DNA from: Priapulus caudatus
Taxonomy: Eukaryota > Priapulida > Priapulimorpha > Priapulimorphida > Priapulidae
Assembly (NCBI RefSeq): GCF_000485595.1
Contig: NW_014577512.1
Coordinates: forward strand, 203,805 to 231,837
Length of the DNA stretch: 28,033 nt
Direction: 5' to 3'
Shown here: piece after piece, positions 9,001 to 14,633 of the stretch
Layout of the letters: each line of letters begins with the position of its first letter
Position numbering within the stretch: the stretch's first letter is position 1
The notes under the pieces: generated by a model
Told to the model about the DNA's origin: nothing
Seen by the model: the letters and a program-made list of their open reading frames with translations, nothing else
Databases searched by the model: none
Made by a program: the position numbers and the translations under genes

Positions 9001-11349
9001 CTTCAAGGTTATAAGGATAATAGTTTTACTAATAGCCAGTGTTACTGAAGCATAGATAACTTTCTAAATAATGACTATAAACAGTCTTTTTGAGCATATT
9101 ATGTTGATGTAATGATATATATGTTCACGTGATGATATGTAACCGTCCGATACATATCCTTCTATTCTAGGAGTCCATTTCCTACATGGCAAATGAGTAT
9201 GGATTTGAATATGAGCTGGTGACATACAAATGGCCTCGCTGGTTACACCAGCAGACCGAAAAACAGAGGAAGATTTGGGGGTATAATTTATTTCTTGTTG
9301 TTAAAATTTATTTATTTTTGTTTCTTTATTTCATTTTAAATCTTATGTATGTTGTTAGGGAACTTATATTACTTGCTTACAGTGAACTCTCTGCTGTGCT
9401 ACTTGTTACTGATAAAATGCATAAGCCTTCACGCTCAATTATCATCGCACTTCTGTGCAGTCGTTATAGAATTATTTTCGTTACCACGTGCAAAACTCTG
9501 TTCAGTAAACAGTTGCAAATTTCTTTCGTTAACAGGTGTAATATTTGGTTCGTTAACAGGTGCAAAATTATGTTCTTTAACAGGTACAAGATTTTGTTTC
9601 TCGATGTCTTATTCCCACTAAACGTAAAGAAGATAATTTTCGTTGATGCGGACCAGATTGTCCGTGCTGATCTTCAGGACCTAGCTGACCTGGACCTTGG
9701 TGGGGCTCCATATGGTTACACACCATTCTGTGATAGTCGCAGAGACATGGATGGGTTTAGGTATTTTTTATTCATGTGTCTAATGACATATATCCCACAC
9801 ATAATTTAGTAATACATAATCTCTACAGTGAACGTTTGAGTGCACCGTGGGGTGAGTCCTTGCCACGGTGCCATTAAATAAATTTTGAAAATTGCTACGA
9901 TAGGTGCCACTCTGGGCAGGATTGTATAGATATGTTCTTGGTAATATGTAGGCATCACTATGCAGTGACATAGATTGCCCGTTGCATGCTTCTGACAAGT
10001 CTTCAAGCTTCTAAGTGTCAGTGTCTGTTTTATCTTTGTTTTAGGTTTTGGAAGTCTGGGTATTGGGCTAGTCATTTAGGGCACCGCAGGTATCACATCA
10101 GGTATGTCATGCATTATGTAATAATATATCTATGTATAGATGGTATAATTGCAAAGTGTGAGATTTGGGTGTGGTTCCTGTAATGCGTGACATAAACGGC
10201 ACCTTTTATCATTTCCAGTGCATTATATGTGATAGATCTCAAAAGGTTCCGCAAGATAGCAGCTGGTGATCGGCTTAGGGGCCAGTATCAAGGGCTAAGT
10301 CAAGATCCCAACAGTTTGTCAAACTTGGATCAGGTAATGTTGTCTGAGTTGGACTCCGGGGGGGGGGGGGTTAGCTTCTACTAATTGTTACTCTGCATTA
10401 GTAAATATGTGCTGTATTATGTCATAATTATATTTATTAGTATTCAGTTTTGTATCATGAAAGGCATTTTTACAGTGCCTTTTTCAGTGTTCATATTTGT
10501 GGTATCAGAGCCTATAGTGAAAAATATGCACTTTGATTATGACAAGCCTATATTTATAAATCGGTGTAGAAGTGGGCACTTTCTGTGGATTTTGTGGGTT
10601 CAATTATTTTCTGTTATATGGCCTGACAAGATTCATTCGTATTCAACTTTCACAATGAATATAGACTTTATAATTTTTCTCAATTTTACTTTGAATTACT
10701 AATAAATCAGTATTTCTTTGTTCTTAATATTCAAGGATTTGCCTAACAACATGATTCATCAGGTGGCAATTAAGTCGCTTCCGCAGGAGTGGCTGTGGTG
10801 TGAAACGTGGTGCGATGACTCTTCAAAGAAATATGCAAAAACTATAGATTTGGTAAGCTTTAGTAAGGTTATATAGACGTTTACCTACAGATTCGTGTAT
10901 CTATTTGAGTTCAACTCGTCCCTTACACTTTATCATTATCGTGCCTGCATACAGTGTAATAACCCAAAGACCAAAGAGCCTAAACTGGACAGTGCCAAGA
11001 GAATCGTTCCAGAGTGGACAGAATATGACAACGAAATTGCAACCTTGTTAGAGAAATTCCATGAGGAGCAAGGTTCTAGTAGTAAAGTCAATGGTATGTT
11101 AGACAAAATTACATGTAATAATTGTTCGTTCATTAACTAAAAATATGCGGTTGTTTTTATTGAAAGAAAAACAATATAAAATGACTTTGTGTATATACAA
11201 TACAATACAAGCCACTTTGTGTTATTTCCAGTTTTTGTTGTAGGAATAGTAAGTGTCACTGCATGTTTTTATATATTTTTTCAGCCATTTTAGATGAGAA
11301 GTCCACTGCATCTAAACAGAAGCCGGTGCACGTGCACACTGACTTGTAA
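413..11349 (+). CDS. UGGT: UDP-glucose:glycoprotein glucosyltransferase, 3' 19 coding exons (partial gene)
   Basis: UGGT recognises incompletely folded glycoproteins in the ER lumen and adds one glucose to their Man9GlcNAc2 glycans, returning them to calnexin and calreticulin. Nineteen exons join in phase: 413-634, 2116-2247, 2469-2633, 3120-3243, 3397-3590, 3937-4143, 4520-4753, 5258-5822, 6290-6482, 7054-7227, 7566-7661, 8829-8913, 9171-9280, 9584-9760, 10045-10101, 10219-10333, 10736-10852, 10955-11093 and 11285-11349. The 3171 nt encode 1056 residues plus stop. By family knowledge, full-length UGGT has about 1550 residues, so the signal peptide and first thioredoxin-like domains lie upstream. 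The GT24 catalytic domain starts near residue 753 ([17 protein letters not shown]). It contains the metal-binding DAD (residues 855-857) and the family strings [18 protein letters not shown] and [20 protein letters not shown]. The protein ends in HTDL, a KDEL-like ER-retrieval tail. One intron is GC-AG; the rest are GT-AG. Confidence 0.97.
635..2115 (+). other. UGGT: UGGT intron containing interspersed and tandem repeats
   Basis: This 1.48-kb intron holds the 915-1560 repeat described separately. The rest (about 1600-2110) is AT-rich with no coding signal that I recognise. It ends in TTTTTACAG. Confidence 0.8.
915..1560 (+). repeat. Dispersed repeat with hairpin head and 313-bp tandem units
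   Basis: The left end, 915-943, is a short hairpin (AGCTCACCTTGAC then GTCAAGATGAGCT). CGTCCGTC-rich sequence follows. A unit beginning CTACGGTCAACGATAACTC at 991 recurs at 1304, a 313-bp period. A third fragment (GTTGTTACTCCTATGGGAG) lies near 1528. Similar GAGCTATTGTCAT...CGTCCGTC repeats are widespread in marine invertebrate genomes; that is recollection, not a search result. Confidence 0.6.
2116..2247 (+). CDS. UGGT: UGGT exon 2 of window
   Basis: Phase 0 to 0, 44 codons. The acceptor is TTTTTACAG and the donor GAG|GTTAGC. The translation starts [20 protein letters not shown] and ends EYDYNRE. It is acidic and matches the helical linker between internal thioredoxin-like segments of UGGT. 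It is too short to be recognised alone; phase and position between its neighbours support it. Confidence 0.88.
2469..2633 (+). CDS. UGGT: UGGT exon 3 of window, followed by a GC donor
   Basis: Phase 0 to 0, 55 codons, after acceptor ATGACAG. It encodes [20 protein letters not shown] and ends [10 protein letters not shown]. The join to the next exon gives [19 protein letters not shown], matching the family pattern QRAVYLGEL..DVVEYIM. That join requires the donor to be ATG|GCAAGT, a GC rather than GT donor. The nearby GT at 2638-2639 gives the wrong frame. Confidence 0.9.
2634..3119 (+). other. UGGT: UGGT GC-AG intron
   Basis: A 486-nt AT-rich intron that starts GCAAGT and ends GCCACCAG. Apart from the noncanonical donor I see nothing in it. 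Confidence 0.85.
3120..3243 (+). CDS. UGGT: UGGT exon 4 of window
   Basis: Phase 0 to 1, 41 codons plus one base. The acceptor is GCCACCAG and the donor GCAG|GTGAGC. It encodes [14 protein letters not shown], then [10 protein letters not shown] and KYLDFSGSA. The VxPRIN and YLD strings are characteristic of UGGT before its fourth thioredoxin-like domain. Confidence 0.92.
3397..3590 (+). CDS. UGGT: UGGT exon 5 of window (thioredoxin-like domain)
   Basis: Phase 1 to 0, 194 nt. The acceptor is TATTTGCAG and the donor CATATG|GTACAT. It encodes [31 protein letters not shown] and [12 protein letters not shown]. The RxVTxWxVGD strand and GRxLLxxAIKH helix are typical of the fourth thioredoxin-like domain of UGGT. 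Confidence 0.94.
3591..3936 (+). other. UGGT: UGGT intron, nothing recognised
   Basis: A 346-nt GT-AG intron, AT-rich, ending CTCTCTCAG. No repeat or coding signal is visible. Confidence 0.85.
3937..4143 (+). CDS. UGGT: UGGT exon 6 of window
   Basis: Phase 0 to 0, 69 codons. The acceptor is CTCTCTCAG and the donor GGG|GTAAGT. It encodes [29 protein letters not shown] and LEVG. It corresponds to the SSNxVRxxxxxNP strand and following helix in the fourth thioredoxin-like domain. The basic KKKGK stretch is local to this protein as far as I can judge. Confidence 0.93.
4144..4519 (+). other. UGGT: UGGT intron, nothing recognised
   Basis: A 376-nt intron from GTAAGT to TTTAAG. No repeat or coding signal is visible. 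Confidence 0.85.
4520..4753 (+). CDS. UGGT: UGGT exon 7 of window
   Basis: Phase 0 to 0, 78 codons. The acceptor is TGTTTAAG, a weak AAG type, and the donor is AAG|GTGAGT. It encodes [14 protein letters not shown], then [19 protein letters not shown] and DFALLE. The VxxNGxxxGPL motif followed by DFxLLE is a good family match for the end of the thioredoxin-like region. Confidence 0.94.
4754..5257 (+). other. UGGT: UGGT intron, nothing recognised
   Basis: A 504-nt intron from GTGAGT to AAAACAG. Open frames continue from the preceding exon but show no family match past 4753. Confidence 0.85.
5258..5822 (+). CDS. UGGT: UGGT exon 8 of window, long GC-rich exon (beta-sandwich region)
   Basis: Phase 0 to 1, 565 nt (188 codons plus one base). 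The acceptor is TTAAAACAG and the donor GAAG|GTGAGC. It encodes [60 protein letters not shown] and [20 protein letters not shown], ending [11 protein letters not shown]. These are strongly conserved strings of UGGT between the last thioredoxin-like domain and the catalytic domain. It is by far the longest exon of the gene here. Unlike its AT-rich neighbours it is strongly GC-rich and full of CpG from about 5330 onward. A copy of its last bases lies in the next intron. Confidence 0.96.
5857..5920 (+). repeat. Tandem copy of UGGT exon 3' end plus splice donor
   Basis: From GCGAGTACGAG through GAAGGTGAGCGTTAGTATG this copies the exon end and donor, offset by 86 bp (original about 5771-5834). The last 48 bases differ at only three positions. 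The donor GAAG|GTGAGC is intact at 5908/5909. Reading from the original exon into the copy meets TAG at 5831-5833, so it is not coding as it stands. Confidence 0.85.
5937..6118 (+). repeat. Imperfect GA microsatellite (purine tract)
   Basis: Mostly GAGAGA with interspersed GATAGCAAGAGAGAG units. The core, about 5967-6022, is nearly pure GA. Confidence 0.9.
6290..6482 (+). CDS. UGGT: UGGT exon 9 of window
   Basis: Phase 1 to 2, 193 nt. The acceptor is TGTGAAAG and the donor CAGA|GTAAGT. It encodes [40 protein letters not shown] and [10 protein letters not shown]. This is one of the best conserved UGGT segments. The frame is open upstream, but the family match begins exactly at the acceptor. 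Confidence 0.97.
6483..7053 (+). other. UGGT: UGGT intron with TA microsatellite and small MITE
   Basis: A 571-nt GT-AG intron. It contains a TATATA/CATA tract at about 6538-6580 and the TA-flanked element at 6713-6906. Confidence 0.85.
6713..6906 (+). mobile_element. 194-bp TA-flanked MITE (Tc1/mariner or pogo-like ends)
   Basis: The left end is TACAGTGGAACCCTGATTTT. The right end, read inward on the other strand, is TACAGTGTAGCCATGTTATA. TA dinucleotides flank both ends. The interior has no ORF, so it is non-autonomous. The CAGTGGAACCC-type end resembles pogo/mariner MITEs (family-level inference). Confidence 0.65.
7054..7227 (+). CDS. UGGT: UGGT exon 10 of window
   Basis: Phase 2 to 2, 174 nt. 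The acceptor is TAATTCTCAG and the donor TCAAA|GTAAGT. It encodes [20 protein letters not shown], then [12 protein letters not shown] and NEDLL. The FxSKIIKVxVQKK string just before the catalytic domain is typical of the family. The end of the exon is an acidic, low-complexity linker. Confidence 0.96.
7228..7565 (+). other. UGGT: UGGT intron, nothing recognised
   Basis: A 338-nt intron from GTAAGT to GGTTGCAG. No feature is seen. Confidence 0.85.
7566..7661 (+). CDS. UGGT: UGGT exon 11 of window (start of GT24 domain)
   Basis: Phase 2 to 2, 96 nt. The acceptor is GGTTGCAG and the donor TAAG|GTATAA. A charged linker [11 protein letters not shown] leads into [17 protein letters not shown], the conserved opening of the GT24 glucosyltransferase domain. 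Confidence 0.97.
7662..8828 (+). other. UGGT: UGGT intron with direct repeat and possible SINE
   Basis: A 1.17-kb intron from GTATAA to TTTTTTTGCAG. The string GGCACAAATCTAAACGGCTC occurs at 7789 and again at 7958. A CGTCCGTGCGTCCGTC stretch lies at about 7766. A tRNA-like segment follows (7985-8066). Nothing is recognised from 8100 to 8820. Confidence 0.8.
7985..8066 (+). repeat. Possible tRNA-derived SINE head
   Basis: TAGTCGGTGTATAGCATC resembles a tRNA A box, and GGTCACGAGTTCAAA about 35-40 bases further on resembles a B box. There is no clear acceptor stem or CCA context, so it is not a functional tRNA. It could be chance similarity. Confidence 0.3.
8829..8913 (+). CDS. UGGT: UGGT exon 12 of window (GT24 domain)
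   Basis: Phase 2 to 0, 85 nt. The acceptor is TTTTTTTGCAG and the donor AAG|GTATAT. It encodes [20 protein letters not shown] and NYLSPQFK, conserved in UGGT catalytic domains. Confidence 0.97.
9171..9280 (+). CDS. UGGT: UGGT exon 13 of window (GT24 domain)
   Basis: Phase 0 to 2, 110 nt. The acceptor is CTATTCTAG and the donor TGGGG|GTATAA. It encodes [20 protein letters not shown] and [13 protein letters not shown], near-invariant in the family. The frame stays open through the whole following intron into the next exon. Confidence 0.97.
9281..9583 (+). other. UGGT: Stop-free 303-nt UGGT intron (length 3n)
   Basis: The intron runs from GTATAA to TTTAACAG. Its 303 nt are exactly 101 codons, and the frame of the flanking exons has no stop across it. 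Retention would therefore insert 101 residues just before YKILFLDV, including a strongly hydrophobic stretch ([15 protein letters not shown]). The 3' third is a tandem repeat of the acceptor region. Confidence 0.85.
9479..9603 (+). repeat. About five tandem 24-bp units spanning a UGGT 3' splice site
   Basis: The unit is close to GTTAACAGGTGCAAAATTAT plus GTTC. CAG occurs ending at 9512, 9535, 9559 and 9583; the last is the real acceptor. A fifth, leftmost copy has CAC at 9485-9487. Spacings are 25, 23, 24 and 24 bp. The final copy continues into the exon (GTACAAGATTTTGTTTC). Confidence 0.88.
9584..9760 (+). CDS. UGGT: UGGT exon 14 of window (GT24 domain with DxD motif)
   Basis: Phase 2 to 2, 177 nt. 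The acceptor is TTTAACAG and the donor TTTAG|GTATTT. It encodes [12 protein letters not shown], then [26 protein letters not shown] and DMDGFR. DAD at 9645-9653 is the metal and UDP-glucose coordinating DxD motif of the GT-A fold. The first roughly 17 bases of this exon, together with the acceptor, recur upstream in a 24-bp tandem array. Confidence 0.97.
10045..10101 (+). CDS. UGGT: UGGT exon 15 of window (GT24 domain)
   Basis: Phase 2 to 2, 57 nt. The acceptor is TGTTTTAG and the donor TCAG|GTATGT. It encodes [20 protein letters not shown] across the joins, an exact family landmark. This is the smallest internal exon. Confidence 0.96.
10219..10333 (+). CDS. UGGT: UGGT exon 16 of window (GT24 domain)
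   Basis: Phase 2 to 0, 115 nt. The acceptor is ATTTCCAG and the donor CAG|GTAATG. It encodes [20 protein letters not shown], then [18 protein letters not shown]. This segment forms part of the sugar-nucleotide site in GT-A enzymes of this family (inference from family knowledge). Confidence 0.97.
10334..10735 (+). other. UGGT: UGGT intron with poly-G run
   Basis: A 402-nt intron from GTAATG to TATTCAAG. A homopolymer of about 12 G lies at 10358-10370. The rest is AT-rich without recognised content. Confidence 0.85.
10736..10852 (+). CDS. UGGT: UGGT exon 17 of window (GT24 domain)
   Basis: Phase 0 to 0, 39 codons. The acceptor is ATATTCAAG and the donor TTG|GTAAGC. It encodes [20 protein letters not shown], then WCETWCDD and AKTIDL. 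The paired-cysteine WCETWC motif is diagnostic of UGGT. Confidence 0.97.
10955..11093 (+). CDS. UGGT: UGGT exon 18 of window
   Basis: Phase 0 to 1, 139 nt. The acceptor is TGCATACAG and the donor AATG|GTATGT. It encodes [20 protein letters not shown] and WTEYDNEI, matching the end of the GT24 domain. A divergent, probably flexible tail follows. Confidence 0.96.
11285..11349 (+). CDS. UGGT: UGGT last coding exon with HTDL retrieval tail
   Basis: Phase 1 to stop, 65 nt after acceptor TATTTTTTCAG. It encodes [20 protein letters not shown] ending in L, followed by TAA at 11347-11349. The final HTDL fits a KDEL/HDEL-like ER-retrieval signal, as expected for a soluble lumenal enzyme. The T at -3 is a variant; REEL and HGEL-like tails are known in other animals. 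Confidence 0.9.
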
Positions 11350-12710
11350 CAGAAGAACTGCTACCGTATCAGCCATCATGACGGTCCTGCCATGAGTTGT
11401 CAATCATTACTGTCAGGTTACCGGTGTTCACTTTAGGAAAAATCGTATTGCCATTTAGAGTCATTCCCCTACAACACTGCGTGGAATCATTAAGTTTGGC
11501 TAGAAGACATGCAATAGCCAAGCCACAGTTTCTCGACCATAACAAGATTTAAAAACCTATATATAAATGAAAAAATGTTCTAAGAAAAGTATATAATTAT
11601 AGCTACTCAGCATGGCATGAAGCCAGTTCTGCTGTATAATTTTAATTACCACATTTGCTCATGAAGAAGGCAATCAATCATTTCTCATTTCCCAGTTCTG
11701 AGGGTCATGCAGGTTGAGGAGCAACAAGGCATTACATAATAATTCCTTATAATGTTGTAAATTTATACTATTTGGGACTATGATCAGAATATTTTGCCAT
11801 ATAGCCCTGTTATTTATTAAGGGTTGCTGCACAGGTGTTTATCCCCCAAATCCTTCGTAATGTTATTATGGGCGCGAGTATATAATTGTGACGTGTTTGG
11901 TATTATTGGGTCAGTGTGATTAGTCAGATTATTAGTTTCTGCATTTCGTGGAAATGTTCGTAAATGTTGCTGTATGCCACCACACATTCACTAGAAAATG
12001 TTTGCATACCTCTCAAAACTGTTCGTCAGTGTTTGTGTGCATGACCTCAAGCCTGTTTAATCATTGCGAGCAAAATTATCGTAAGAAATCATGTGTAATT
12101 ATTGGCACTTTTCAGTCATGAAACCTGATACGTTGTTAGTCGTCTGCATTAATTGTTCCTGTATGAATGCTAATGTGGTATAATGGTGGTTGGTGACTTC
12201 GGGAGGAAGGATCCTATGTGATCTCTATTTATGTTGGTGATGTCAATATTTTTCTGGGGAGTTTAGTGTGATCTTGCATCTCGTTTTTCAAGGGATATGT
12301 CTTGTACATAATCAGCAAAGAAATTGATAATGAAATTTTAACTTCACTTTTTCACTTTTTGATATCTGTCGATGTCTATTCATAAATTTTATATCTCCAT
12401 TGTATAACCAATATTCCAATCAGAGGAGTCTATGATAAAAACAAGTATACACAGCAGTGTTACTGTTAGTGACAGCTCTGGTATTCGCATCACTGTGATG
12501 CTCAGATAAATTACTTGTAGCATATGGGTTGATTACACGTGATTAATTTATGTGCATATCAATGCATGTCAATGCGGTTGAATGATGAACCATAAAAAAA
12601 CACGAAAATCCAATAATTTACTTTATGCTACACAATTACTTTGTCTTTTTACTGGAGACCAACCAATAGAAATCTACAATGCCATCACAACATTATATAC
12701 AAATAATAAA
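11350..12710 (+). other. UGGT: UGGT 3' untranslated and downstream region
   Basis: AT-rich sequence after the TAA with no coding match. An AATAAA polyadenylation-type hexamer lies at 12705-12710, and others occur near 13394 and 13416. On the opposite strand an AATAAA (TTTATT at 11813-11818) could serve flower. Transcript ends cannot be fixed from sequence alone. Confidence 0.45.
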
Positions 12711-14467
12711 ACAACACAATAACAGGACTAGCATCGTAGCCACGTGAAAAACCAAGACGGCGAAACTAATCGACACGAGTTTACGTCGCTCCTCCGATTC
12801 GGCACAACACACTTGAATTTCTGTAAACGAGCCACACGTACAATAATCCAGAGACATCTGTTCTCAATTATTTACGTCAACCTTCGTTTTTCATGTTGTT
12901 TGCAAAGAGGTTCTCTTTCGTTATGCATAAAACCAATACTACTGTTACATGTCATATACCATGCTACTGTTGGAATGTTACGCTGCTGCTCACAGCAGTA
13001 TTGAAAGCACAGCTAGCTATAGCTACACAAACATGTAGATAAGCTTTATGCTACATGACACGACAGAGCTTAGACACGATAAGACAATTTCTATACCTTA
13101 TGCAGCTACTTGTACTCCTAATATCTACGAGTTCCCAAATGACTATTATCCACACATTATACTAAGGTTTTTCTTTGGTACTCACTCACCTACTTCGATT
13201 ATAATACCCACAATTACAGAATTGTGATAACATAATGATAGTACACATCTTAATTATCTTCAATAACTTAGTAACAAACATTTAATTTATATAAGAATGA
13301 CTTTTGACCATATAATCACATGAAACATCAACTACGTGTATACCTTTGGTCACTTAGCTGTTTTGTTTCTCAATTCACCAACCACAAGTTCTAAAATAAA
13401 CACATTGAATGGAAATAAATGCTGGAATGCAATGCTAAGTTTTAATGATCAACTAATATTGCCTTCACTGTTACACAAGATATTGATAAGGTATAGACTA
13501 GTTTTCAGCATTGGACGTTTGCAAAGTAGTTGTACATACTTTAAAATAATGTGACTCAACTGACACATTTGAACAAGTAAATGAGTTTTCATTCACTCAC
13601 ATTCACTTTTGACTTTACAACCTATATTCATGCCAAATAATTTGGAGGCTGATAGCTCTGACGTTTGGAGTTTCACACCTACTTCACATTGTATAAACTG
13701 TAATTTGGTTGTAGAACAAATAATAAATTGCAAATTTCATGTAAAAGCCCATTTCCTATCTATTCTAACAAAACGTCAGAATTTGCATGTTGGGCAAGGA
13801 TATCCGGATGGCCAAAGATATGAATTAAGAGCCAACTGCATCACAACATGGAATAAGTGTATAAATACCCGCTTCTAGTCGCCAAGAAATTCTATCCATA
13901 CTTCAACACATACCATATCAATCACATGCAGCTGGAACTAGATGGCTTTGGTACAACTGATTGTAAAGTCTTACTTCTACCTACTGTATTTCTAATCACA
14001 ACTGGCATTATTTACCCTCACTATACACGTAATAACGATTTTCAGCAAGAGTTGTGGATAGAGATCACTCTTAGCTGACCTTGGGATTAGGTTATCAGGG
14101 GCGCTACAAATAGACCCCTAATTTCCTGATACAAATAGGCTTAATTAAAAATTTTCTTGAATGTTGCCATGGGGACCTATTTTTCTCCTAAGGCAAGCCC
14201 ACTCCTGTGCAGTTTTAAGGGACAAGATATGGCATGCAGGTGCTCTCAACCACTCACTTTTGCCCAGAACCCAGCCAATCAACGATTGACAGGGCTTGCA
14301 CAGGCCGATTTAATGGGCAGATAACAGCACATATTGCTATATTTAGCAAGACTTTGCTAGCACATACAAGACCAATAGTTATTGCACATATGGCCCACTG
14401 GAAACTACATGTACTCACAGCACCTGTAATTGCCAGATACTGTTTCTTGAAGTGACAGATCAGAAAG
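12711..14467. other. Tail-to-tail intergenic or flower 3' UTR region, nothing recognised
   Basis: Lies between the convergent ends of UGGT and flower. Short open frames occur on both strands but none has a recognisable domain, good start context or conserved string. It probably includes the flower 3' UTR (inference). Confidence 0.6.
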
Positions 14468-14633
14468 TTAGAACTGCCGGTACGGGCCACTCTGAGCATA
14501 GGCATGCTGAGAGATTTGCTGAGCGGCAACACGACCAACTGTCTCTATCAGCTGTGCGTTCATCTCAACGTCCACATTATCCTTGTCCTTGGAAGCATTG
14601 GAAGCCTTTGCCGCCATCTCTACTCTGTCTCCT
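14468..14633 (-). CDS. CACFD1: Flower exon 5 (last coding)
   Basis: 166 nt after acceptor CCTTGCAG, ending TAA at 14470-14468. The join gives ALGKKGDRVEM, matching the family GKKGD boundary. The tail that follows ([20 protein letters not shown] and [20 protein letters not shown]) is polar, likely cytosolic, and divergent. Confidence 0.93.

Noticed and set aside
12744-14078. Several 70-90 codon frames between the two genes
   Set aside because: Length is expected by chance, composition is non-coding and no motifs are seen. The region fits 3' UTR or intergenic DNA.
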